This document shows positions 1 through 5,797 of a stretch of DNA of 14,822 nt, in pieces. Positions within the stretch are counted from its first letter, which is position 1; every line of letters starts with the position of its first letter. The translations under genes and the position numbers were made by a program. Where the stretch lies: contig CALAEZ010000069.1 in assembly GCA_937891125.1 (NCBI GenBank), positions 1-14,822 of the forward strand. Reading direction: 5' to 3'. The notes under the pieces are model-generated. The model saw only the letters and a program-made list of their open reading frames with translations, was not told the DNA's origin and did no database searches. The stretch is from an uncultured Treponema sp. Lineage in GTDB: Bacteria; Spirochaetota; Spirochaetia; Treponematales; Treponemataceae.

Positions 1-974
1 CCTGCCGCGCCCTTTACCATGTTATCAAGCACGCTCGTCACTTCAAGCATGGTGCCGCCGTTAACGGTATATACCTGCATGTCGCAAAAGTTACTTGCGC
101 GCACATTTTTGGTTGTCGCCACCCGTCCCTCTTTAAGCACGCGCACAAACGGCTCGTCCTTGTAAAAATCTGCATACAGCGCGCGAATTTCTTCTGCCGT
201 ACACGCTTTGGTCAGTGGCGCGTACACCGTGCTGATAATGCCACGGCTCATCGGCACGAGATGGGGCGTAAAGACAACATTCACGTTCTTTCCGGCGGCA
301 ACCGTCATATTATGCGCAATTTCCGGCTGATGGCGGTGCGCGCCAACCTTGTACGCACTCATCGCCTCGCCACATTCACAAAACTGGTTTGTCATGGTTG
401 CGTTTCTGCCGGCTCCCGTAACACCGCTTTTTGCGTCTGCAATTACCACGCCGCTGGTGTCAACAAGACCGGCTTTTAACGCTGGCAGCAGGGCAAGCGT
501 GGTTGCCGTTACGTAGCAACCAGGATTTCCGATAACGCGAGCTTTTTTAATTTTTTCGCGGTTCAGCTCAGGTAAGCCGTAAACGCTTTCCTTGTGCACT
601 TCCGGAAATTTCCATTCCGCCTTGTACCATTTGGTAAAAGTCGCCTCGTCTAAGTCAAAGCGGAAGTCAGCACTCAAATCAATCAGCTTTTTACCATTTT
701 TTACGCAGTAGTCAGCATATTCTTCTGCAATGCCATGCGGAAGCGCAGTAAAGACGACATCAGCTTTTTGCTTTACGTCATCGGCAGTCAATAGCAAACC
801 GTCGGTCTTATCTGCAAGCAGTCCCTCTAAATTGGGGTAAATGTCGGTTATGTTCTGTCCTTCAAAGCTGACAGAACTGAGATACAGCTTTTCTACCTGC
901 GGGTGGCGCAATAAAAGACGCACTAATTCAACACCTGCATATCCAGTCGCCCCGATAATTCCTGCACTAATCAT
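1..974 (-). CDS. argC: N-acetyl-gamma-glutamyl-phosphate reductase, C-terminus cut by window edge
   Basis: ArgC reduces N-acetylglutamyl phosphate to the semialdehyde with NADPH, the third step of arginine (ornithine) synthesis, in the cytosol. I translated this strand by hand: it starts MISAGIIGATGYAGVELVR, a typical N-terminal dinucleotide-binding glycine motif (GxxGxxG). The catalytic cysteine is in NPGCYVTA at about residue 153, and the conserved HRHQPEI segment with its active-site histidine follows. 324 codons are present and the frame is open at base 1 (ending MVKGAAG). The family is usually about 340-350 residues, so only about 20 are missing. The ATG at 974 has a good GGAG seven bases upstream. 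It diverges from the lipoprotein gene at 1036. No other arg gene is visible in the window. Confidence 0.95.
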   Translation of the reverse strand, partial: MISAGIIGATGYAGVELVRLLLRHPQVEKLYLSSVSFEGQNITDIYPNLEGLLADKTDGLLLTADDVKQKADVVFTALPHGIAEEYADYCVKNGKKLIDLSADFRFDLDEATFTKWYKAEWKFPEVHKESVYGLPELNREKIKKARVIGNPGCYVTATTLALLPALKAGLVDTSGVVIADAKSGVTGAGRNATMTNQFCECGEAMSAYKVGAHRHQPEIAHNMTVAAGKNVNVVFTPHLVPMSRGIISTVYAPLTKACTAEEIRALYADFYKDEPFVRVLKEGRVATTKNVRASNFCDMQVYTVNGGTMLEVTSVLDNMVKGAA

Positions 975-1019
975 ACCTTGCTCCACAAGCCACAAGAGGC
1001 TTTCTTTTTTGATTGCGAC

Positions 1020-1048
1020 ATGATACACTCTCGCCATGAAACTTTCAA
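1020..1048 (-). promoter_or_regulatory. Probable argC promoter
   Basis: On the minus strand there is TTGAAA (1043-1048), a 17-base spacer and TATCAT (1020-1025). The predicted start is near 1013, giving an argC leader of roughly 40 bases with an SD. The -35 box lies inside the first codons of the divergent lipoprotein gene. The box match is seen directly; function is inferred. Confidence 0.55.
1024..1029 (+). promoter_or_regulatory. Possible -10 box for the TPR lipoprotein gene
   Basis: TACACT ends six bases before the ATG at 1036. It would start transcription at or next to the ATG and give a leaderless mRNA. No good -35 is seen (TTTCTT at 1001-1006 is poor). It overlaps the argC -10 box on the other strand, so the two promoters could compete. 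Weak evidence. Confidence 0.3.
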
Positions 1049-1485
1049 CTAAAAAAACGTTCCGCGCTCTGCTTACCGCAGGTACACTTACCGCAGCAAC
1101 AGCCTTTGTTTCCTGTCAGTCAATTCCTGTTATTCCAGAAGATATGTCGGCACAAGAGCTGATTCAAAACGGACAGTCGTCATCAGAAGCCGGTCACTAC
1201 AAGGCCGCGCTTCACTATTTTAATGCTGTTGTTGAGCGCTACGAAAGCGATCCGACAGTGTACATCGAAGCGAAGTACGAAATCGGTCATCTGTACATGA
1301 AAAAGAAGAATTACACGGCTGCCGTACCTATCTTAGAGGAAATCCGCGACCTGTACCCGCAAGTTACGCCCGGTACACTGCCGGCAGCATTTGAAAAGCT
1401 TGCTAAGCTTGATTTAGCGCGGCTTACGCCTGAACAGCTCGAAAAAGCACACGAAGCTGCAGCAAAACGCACGGCAAAGCAGTAG
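1036..1485 (+). CDS. Small TPR-type lipoprotein
   Basis: The product is 149 residues. Its N-terminus has a basic start (MKLSTKKTFR), a hydrophobic Ala/Thr-rich stretch and FVSC, a relaxed spirochaete-type lipobox with Cys27 as the lipidated residue. The mature part has helical TPR-like hairpins at about residues 38-110 (EAGHYKAALHYFNAVVERY and KKKNYTAAVPILEEIRDLYP), then a short charged helix. The pattern resembles BamD/YfiO-like lipoproteins, but it is much shorter than BamD, so I do not assign that role. It is probably a periplasm-facing protein used for protein contacts. No Shine-Dalgarno precedes the ATG and a -10-like box sits six bases upstream, so translation may be leaderless. It converges with the VWA gene. 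Confidence 0.85.
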   Translation: MKLSTKKTFRALLTAGTLTAATAFVSCQSIPVIPEDMSAQELIQNGQSSSEAGHYKAALHYFNAVVERYESDPTVYIEAKYEIGHLYMKKKNYTAAVPILEEIRDLYPQVTPGTLPAAFEKLAKLDLARLTPEQLEKAHEAAAKRTAKQ

Positions 1486-1537
1486 GCAGCAGAACGCAAA
1501 AGGCGCCTTGCACTTGCCCAAACAGCCGCTCCTGCCG

Positions 1538-1632
1538 TCTGCGCCTGCTTTATGCTACAGAGCCGCGACTCCTGTCATCTGCAACCGCTCGGTCTACAGA
1601 GCCGACCGCTTGCTGCTGCTATCTGCTACCGC
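1538..1632. repeat. Degenerate tandem repeat, period about 40-44, in convergent gap
   Basis: TCTGC recurs at 1538, 1578 and 1622. CTACAGAGCCG occurs exactly at 1555-1565 and 1594-1604, and ATCTGCNACCGC at 1577-1588 and 1621-1632. This makes about 2.3 imperfect copies. The last copy reaches into the stop codon of the VWA gene. There is no T-tract or clear terminator hairpin. This accounts for most of the 140-base gap between the two convergent genes. Confidence 0.5.
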
Positions 1633-2867
1633 CCGCGCCGCGATTTGTCATCAGGCACGATTATCGTGTCGATGACAATTTCCTTTTCGTTTGCGGTGCG
1701 CGCAACCAGCTCTTTCGTATATTTTCCGCTGCCACGCGGCTTTGGATGTGGTTCAGCGTCGCCAATCAGAATAATCTTGCGGTACGCATCTGGCCGCCAC
1801 TTATAAAATTCCATCGACCCCCACAGCGCCTCGTAAACAGCCTCTGGTATATCGCCGCCCTCTGTTCCGTAAATGACAAAGCTGTTTAAGTGCTTGTTAA
1901 ACTGCGCCGAATCCTTGGTAAAATCAAAAAACTTTACTGGCAGCTTTCGGTAGCTGTAGTTGTCGCCGTAGTCACGATACAATAAGAGTCCGATTCTGAC
2001 ATCGTCGTATTCCTTCATTGCATCGGTAAGGCGGGGAATCCATTCTTCACGCAATTTTTGTATATCGTCCTTCATGCTGCCAGTGGCATCGATTGCAAAC
2101 ACCACATCGACAACCGTTTTTTGCGGTATGCGGTTAAGTGCATCCATAAGGTCGTCCACGATAGAGTCAGGCCCCTTTGAATACACCATCTGTCCACCGC
2201 CAAAGCCTGCAATGTCCTTGAAAGAATCTGCTGCCACCGGATTATAATCATCGGTCAGCACAACCGGCTCCTCGATTTCCGCTGGCTCTGGTTCTGGCTC
2301 TTTTGGTGGCAGCTCTTTTTTTATTGGCTCGCCTAAATCAAACATAAACGCATTATCTGCATACGCACCAGCATAATCTCCATACGGGCGTTCAAATGCG
2401 CGAATGTTGATAAACGTACCACGTCCAATGGTGACAACAGCATTTCGCTCCCATGGATAGCCGTAGGCAATTTGCGAAGGAATGTAGATGTGAAATGCCT
2501 CGCCAAATACCGCATCGGGCTCTGGCGTTGAATCGATGAGGCTGTAGCGGGAATACTCAGAGGTAAGCGGTTTTCCGTTAAGATAGCGGATTTCATCACC
2601 ATTTATGCTGTTGTACTCAAGCGCGCGGTAGGCAAAGCTGTCGGCAGTTCCGTCGGGGTCCTTGGTTGTTTCAACGAGCATAACAGAACCGACGCCATCT
2701 TTTTTTCGAATATACAAGTGATATCCTGCTGCTGTTTCAAATCCAGCGCCTTCTTCATACACAAGCCGCAGGTCGTCCCCGCGAATCTGCAAATCAGCGG
2801 CAGATAACACAGAAAGCGCAAGCAAACCGATACCACACACAACAGCTATTTTTTTCATAAACAACAT
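1626..2867 (-). CDS. Exported von Willebrand factor A (VWA) domain protein
   Basis: The product is 413 residues from the ATG at 2867, or 410 from the ATG at 2858. The shorter form gives the more standard signal peptide (MKKIAVVCGIGLLALSVLSA). AGGAGG lies about 3 bases before the first ATG and about 12 before the second, so the start is uncertain. Residues about 25-180 form an N-terminal region with no recognised family. A Pro/Glu-rich linker (about 185-200) follows, then a VWA domain from about residue 250. Its metal site reads DATGSM (a DxTGS variant of DxSxS), with a downstream YGTEGGDIPEA segment and IGDAEPHP, as in the subgroup of VWA proteins with a GGDxPEA motif. The protein stops soon after the last core strand (IDTIIVP), so it lacks any C-terminal extension. 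Likely periplasmic or surface-associated; its partner is unknown. Confidence 0.88.
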   Translation of the reverse strand: MLFMKKIAVVCGIGLLALSVLSAADLQIRGDDLRLVYEEGAGFETAAGYHLYIRKKDGVGSVMLVETTKDPDGTADSFAYRALEYNSINGDEIRYLNGKPLTSEYSRYSLIDSTPEPDAVFGEAFHIYIPSQIAYGYPWERNAVVTIGRGTFINIRAFERPYGDYAGAYADNAFMFDLGEPIKKELPPKEPEPEPAEIEEPVVLTDDYNPVAADSFKDIAGFGGGQMVYSKGPDSIVDDLMDALNRIPQKTVVDVVFAIDATGSMKDDIQKLREEWIPRLTDAMKEYDDVRIGLLLYRDYGDNYSYRKLPVKFFDFTKDSAQFNKHLNSFVIYGTEGGDIPEAVYEALWGSMEFYKWRPDAYRKIILIGDAEPHPKPRGSGKYTKELVARTANEKEIVIDTIIVPDDKSRRGR

Positions 2868-2899
2868 TCCCCTCCTACCGTTATCGGCGGTTTTTAGCG

Positions 2900-2927
2900 T
2901 TGCAATTAGCCTAATCTGTGATATAAT
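2900..2927 (+). promoter_or_regulatory. Sigma-70-type promoter for the 363-residue protein gene
   Basis: TTGCAA (2900-2905), 16 bases, then a perfect TATAAT (2922-2927). The expected start is at about 2934, so the GTG at 2937 would be within a few bases of the mRNA 5' end. No Shine-Dalgarno is present. Confidence 0.65.
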
Positions 2928-2936
2928 AGGCGCATT

Positions 2937-4028
2937 GTGGAAACGAGTGCGAATACAACCGCAACAACAGAATTTGTCTCAGTGCCGCTCGATGAATTTT
3001 TTGATACAAGCGAAACCGAAAATCCGTTACAGATTGGTATTGTTGTTTTAACACCAAAGCAACGGGCAATGGTTGACGACTTAAGTCAAAAGCTTACATT
3101 TATCCGCCCCGATTACTTGGAAATTCTAAAACGTCGCATGGACGACCTTCAGTCACTGGCAGCATCCATAGCACGCTTTCCGTCGCTGCTTGAACGCGCA
3201 ACGCTGGTCGGCGGTGTACGCACGCCGCAAGAGCTCATCGAATCGCTTATCAACCATACGCCGGAAGGCGACGCCATGCTGCAGCTGCCGTCAAAATCAA
3301 CACTGGGACGAGGCTTTTTGGTTGCAAAAATTCATACATTTTCGTCGCTGACCAAGCTTTCAAAGGAAGCGGCGCTTGACGCAAAAATAACGCAAACCTT
3401 CCAAGATGAAACGGTTTCTATGATGTTTCTGCTACTCGCTGAGGACGTCTACCTGAATATGATTCGCGACAACTCCATCGAAATGAACTTTCGCCGCCAG
3501 CTTGCCCTGTCGCTTCTTTTGCTTTGGGAGCATCGTGCCGACCAAAACATTACAGACATTTCTCCCGTTCTGCAGTCAGTTTGGCAAGCTCGCCGCAGGC
3601 TCGCGCCCGCGTTCGGCACGATGATGGGCACCAGCGAGCTTATTATGATTTCCATGCAGATGGATGAGCAGTGGGCAAAGTTTATTAAAGCAAAGCTTTC
3701 AGTGCCCGATGTGTCACAAGCCATGGAAGAGTTTCTGTTTGGGCTTTCCTACGAGCAGGTACAGCAACTTAAGGCAACGTTGCGCGAAAAGGGCATTGCT
3801 GCCATTGGACGCGACGAGGTGTCGTCCTTTTTAGGACAGCATATAAAGACAGATGTAAGCCTTGACTACCGCGATTTTTACACGCAATATTCACTCCGCC
3901 GTGACAACGCGCGCGCACGTGCACGATTTGGGCTTCCCGGTCCGCACAAAACGCTTGAAGACTACTTTATTCGCTTTGTCATGGAACTCAATCAGGAGAA
4001 GCAGAATAATGACATCTACGCAAAATAA
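2937..4028 (+). CDS. Conserved-looking hypothetical protein, helical, soluble
   Basis: The product is 363 residues and starts at GTG. I do not recognise the family. It has no signal peptide or membrane segment. Most of it reads as amphipathic helix (for example PDYLEILKRRMDDLQSLAAS and MNFRRQLALSLLLLWEHRAD). The N-terminal 30 residues are acidic and Ser/Thr-rich. The C-terminus is basic and contains RDNARARARFGLPG. The start is set by a strong promoter almost touching the GTG; the next in-frame Met is near residue 45. The last 20 bases overlap the HTH-cupin regulator gene, so the two are probably one transcript and translationally coupled. A role in the same regulatory process is possible but not shown. 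Confidence 0.82.
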   Translation: METSANTTATTEFVSVPLDEFFDTSETENPLQIGIVVLTPKQRAMVDDLSQKLTFIRPDYLEILKRRMDDLQSLAASIARFPSLLERATLVGGVRTPQELIESLINHTPEGDAMLQLPSKSTLGRGFLVAKIHTFSSLTKLSKEAALDAKITQTFQDETVSMMFLLLAEDVYLNMIRDNSIEMNFRRQLALSLLLLWEHRADQNITDISPVLQSVWQARRRLAPAFGTMMGTSELIMISMQMDEQWAKFIKAKLSVPDVSQAMEEFLFGLSYEQVQQLKATLREKGIAAIGRDEVSSFLGQHIKTDVSLDYRDFYTQYSLRRDNARARARFGLPGPHKTLEDYFIRFVMELNQEKQNNDIYAK

Positions 4029-4593
4029 ACCATATCACTTTGGTGAAAAGCTACGCACCGTACGCGAGCGAAAGGGGCTCACACTAAAGGTTGTTGCACA
4101 GCAGGCAGGAGTAAGCGAAAGTCTTGTCTCTCAGATTGAGCGTAACCGCGTTTCGCCAGCCATTGATACGCTGCTTGCGCTGGCAGAGGTGCTGGACATA
4201 AATCTTGAATACCTGTTTGAAGAGTACCATCGCGAGCGCCCTGTTTCCATTATCAGAAGCGACGAGCGGCGTACCATCAGCGAGGATGACATACTCTATG
4301 CGGAGCTAGCAAAGCCGGTAGATAGCGACGGAAGTCGCGCACTTGAATCTTACATTGTGGAAATTCCTATTGGCTCGCACACGCATCGCGGTTCCTACGG
4401 GCATACAGGGCGCGAGGTCGGCTACATTCTGCAGGGGAAAGCACAACTTCACTATGAAAATCTTGTCTACAATCTAAACGAAGGCGACAGCATTTCTTTC
4501 AGCTCCAGTGCGCCACACACGCTTATCAATAATGGCACGGTGCCACTAAAAGCGATTTGGGTGGTAACGCCGCCACAGCGATTTGGTCATTAA
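4009..4593 (+). CDS. XRE-family HTH regulator with C-terminal cupin domain
   Basis: The product is 194 residues starting MTSTQNKPYHFGEKLR. Residues about 10-65 form a lambda-repressor-like helix-turn-helix (GLTLKVVAQQAGVSESLVSQIERNRVSPAIDTLLALAEVL). Residues about 110-190 form a small beta-barrel cupin (HTHRGSYGHTGREVGYILQG, then NEGDSISFSSSAPHTLIN), with His and Glu residues that could bind a metal or ligand. This layout is typical of one-component transcription regulators that sense a small molecule through the cupin; the ligand here is unknown. I chose the ATG at 4009 rather than the longer frame reaching back to 3862, because AGGAG lies about ten bases upstream and the longer N-terminus only mirrors the previous gene in another frame. 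It overlaps the previous gene by 20 bases. Confidence 0.92.
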   Translation: MTSTQNKPYHFGEKLRTVRERKGLTLKVVAQQAGVSESLVSQIERNRVSPAIDTLLALAEVLDINLEYLFEEYHRERPVSIIRSDERRTISEDDILYAELAKPVDSDGSRALESYIVEIPIGSHTHRGSYGHTGREVGYILQGKAQLHYENLVYNLNEGDSISFSSSAPHTLINNGTVPLKAIWVVTPPQRFGH

Positions 4594-4595
4594 AA

Positions 4596-4605
4596 TCCAG
4601 CTGGA
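4596..4605. repeat. Perfect 10-base palindrome after the HTH-cupin gene
   Basis: TCCAGCTGGA lies just after the stop codon of the regulator and about 30 bases upstream of the putative rpsU -35 box. It has no T-tract, so it is not an intrinsic terminator. It could be an operator half-site pair or chance. Confidence 0.25.
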
Positions 4606-4632
4606 AAACTCCCGCGTGTCAATCTCCTGTAC

Positions 4633-4661
4633 TTGCACAAGAAAGCAGAATCTGTCATAAT
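4633..4661 (+). promoter_or_regulatory. Probable rpsU promoter
   Basis: TTGCAC (4633-4638), 17 bases, CATAAT (4656-4661). The predicted start is near 4668, giving a leader of about 40 bases that ends in the strong ribosome binding site GGGGAGGTGA (4691-4700). Confidence 0.5.
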
Positions 4662-4708
4662 CGCGCGTACACGAACGGAATTACCGAAGCGGGGAGGTGA
4701 AAAAAGAC

Positions 4709-4921
4709 ATGGCAACAATCTTCGTTGACGACAGCGAAAACCTTGAAAAAGCAATCAAACGCTTTAAGCGCATGGTCGAAAAAGAAGGCATTATCCGCGA
4801 ATACAAAAAGCGTGAATACTATGAAAAGCCTTCAACCATCCTGAACCGCAAGAACAAGACTCTTCAGCGCAAGCTGATGAAAAAGAACCGCAAATCACAT
4901 GACGGTCGCTCTTCGTACTAA
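4709..4921 (+). CDS. rpsU: 30S ribosomal protein S21
   Basis: S21 is a small basic protein of the 30S subunit, near the anti-Shine-Dalgarno end of 16S rRNA, that helps initiation on mRNA. The product is 70 residues, starting MATIFVDDSENLEKAIKRFK and ending with a very basic tail (Lys/Arg-rich, then SHDGRSSY). The core segment VEKEGIIREYKKREYYEKPS is the family signature. The length fits the usual 58-72. A longer GTG start at 4697 (MKKD...) is possible in frame but would fall inside the ribosome binding site, so the ATG at 4709 is preferred. It has its own promoter and a strong intrinsic terminator just downstream. Confidence 0.96.
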   Translation: MATIFVDDSENLEKAIKRFKRMVEKEGIIREYKKREYYEKPSTILNRKNKTLQRKLMKKNRKSHDGRSSY

Positions 4922-5735
4922 GCGTTTAGGAACAGAAACCTCTGGTAGACTCCGGAGGTTTTATTTTTTTCCTGCGCTCCTATTCGTTCTTATTCTTCCC
5001 TCCCTTACCGTCATTTCCTGCGCTTCAGTACAGCTACAAGACGCTACCGAGCGTAATTCATGGGAGCAGATTTGCCCAGGCGCTGATTACACATCGGTGA
5101 CTGTAGAAAAAAGTGATGACAGAACAGCACTCCGATACCATGTCGTACGAATTGACCTGACTGCTCCCACACTCCGCTTGCTCGTAAATCCACACAGAAA
5201 AGAAGCGGCAGTCAGCTGCAACACAACGCCCTTTCGCGGCGGCTTTTTTCAAAAAAAACAACCGCTCGGCATTATGCAGGTACAAGGCAAAGAGCTTTCG
5301 CCGCCTAATGCCCGCTACGATGCACTTGTGTTGCAAAAAACTGATTCCGGCTACCGCGCCCGCATTGCGCACGGTCAACAGCTTGAGCGCACTGACAATG
5401 ACACCTACGCCTTTGGTGGCTACTGGCAGATACTGAAAGACGGTGACGTTATCCGCAGCTTTGCGCAAAATCGCGATGCACGCACCGCTTGCGGCATAAG
5501 TAAAGATGAAAAAATGCTGTACCTGCTTGTCGTAGAGGGAAACTTTTTGCTTGGGCATAGACATGAGCGCGGGCTTACCTACTCCGAATGTGCTGAGCTT
5601 CTGCTGGAATACGGCGCATACAACGCGCTTGAATTCGACGGCGGCTCTTCAAGCCAGCTTTTTATACGCGGCAAAAACATGCTTTCGTATCCGGCGCTTG
5701 TACATACGCCGGCAACACTTGGCTTTGCATTTTAG
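4899..5735 (+). CDS. Lipoprotein with phosphodiester glycosidase (NAGPA-like) domain
   Basis: The product is 278 residues. The start at 4899 overlaps the end of rpsU by 23 bases and has no clear Shine-Dalgarno, but I see no other ATG, GTG or TTG in frame before the signal peptide. Residues 1-20 are an unusually long basic leader. Residues 21-40 are hydrophobic and end VISC, with Cys41 as the lipidation site. The mature part fits the phosphodiester glycosidase family (NAGPA-like, PF09992): LRLLVNPHR, YDALVLQKTDSGYRARI, RTACGISKDEKMLYLLVVEG and the family's DGGSSSQLF (Asp247) near the end. Such proteins cleave or bind sugar phosphodiesters; the substrate here is unknown. The rpsU terminator lies inside codons 13-24, so expression requires read-through. 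Confidence 0.85.
   Translation: MTVALRTKRLGTETSGRLRRFYFFPALLFVLILPSLTVISCASVQLQDATERNSWEQICPGADYTSVTVEKSDDRTALRYHVVRIDLTAPTLRLLVNPHRKEAAVSCNTTPFRGGFFQKKQPLGIMQVQGKELSPPNARYDALVLQKTDSGYRARIAHGQQLERTDNDTYAFGGYWQILKDGDVIRSFAQNRDARTACGISKDEKMLYLLVVEGNFLLGHRHERGLTYSECAELLLEYGAYNALEFDGGSSSQLFIRGKNMLSYPALVHTPATLGFAF
4937..4970 (+). terminator. Strong intrinsic terminator of rpsU, inside the next gene
   Basis: A nine-pair stem, AACCTCTGG with CCGGAGGTT (one G-U pair), closes a six-base loop (4946-4951) and is followed by TTATTTTTTT (4961-4970). It starts 15 bases after the rpsU stop. It is embedded in the start of the lipoprotein frame. Confidence 0.85.
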
Positions 5736-5750
5736 CGCTTTGCATTTTAG
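5722..5750 (+). repeat. 14-base tandem duplication over a stop codon
   Basis: GCTTTGCATTTTAG occurs at 5722-5735 and again at 5737-5750, a period of 15 bases. The copy repeats the last codons and the stop (FAF-stop, then FAF-stop in the same frame). It looks like a recent replication-slippage duplication with no obvious function beyond a second stop. Confidence 0.8.
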
Positions 5751-5761
5751 GCTGATTTTCG

Positions 5762-5790
5762 TTGACGATTGAGGCTAAATAAGCTAGAAT
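5762..5790 (+). promoter_or_regulatory. Sigma-70-type promoter of the PilZ gene
   Basis: TTGACG (5762-5767), 17 bases, TAGAAT (5785-5790). The ATG at 5798 begins eight bases after the -10 box, exactly where transcription should start. No Shine-Dalgarno is present, so a leaderless mRNA is predicted. Confidence 0.7.
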
Positions 5791-5797
5791 TAAGCAC

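Noticed and set aside
261..479. 72-residue plus-strand frame
   Set aside because: Antisense of argC, whose catalytic motifs read through this stretch on the minus strand.
987..1010. Hairpin AAGCC/GGCTT followed by a T-tract between argC and the lipoprotein gene
   Set aside because: On the plus strand no upstream gene needs a terminator, since argC reads the other way. The stem is only five pairs, so it may just be part of the argC leader.
1500..1509. Palindrome AAGGCGCCTT after the lipoprotein stop
   Set aside because: It has no loop and no T-tract, and is too short to call a terminator or operator.
3862..4008. N-terminal extension of the HTH-cupin regulator to 243 residues
   Set aside because: It overlaps the previous gene in another frame and has no family features; the ATG at 4009 has an SD.
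5058..5564. 168-residue minus-strand frame
   Set aside because: Antisense of the phosphodiester glycosidase lipoprotein gene; no start signal or family match.
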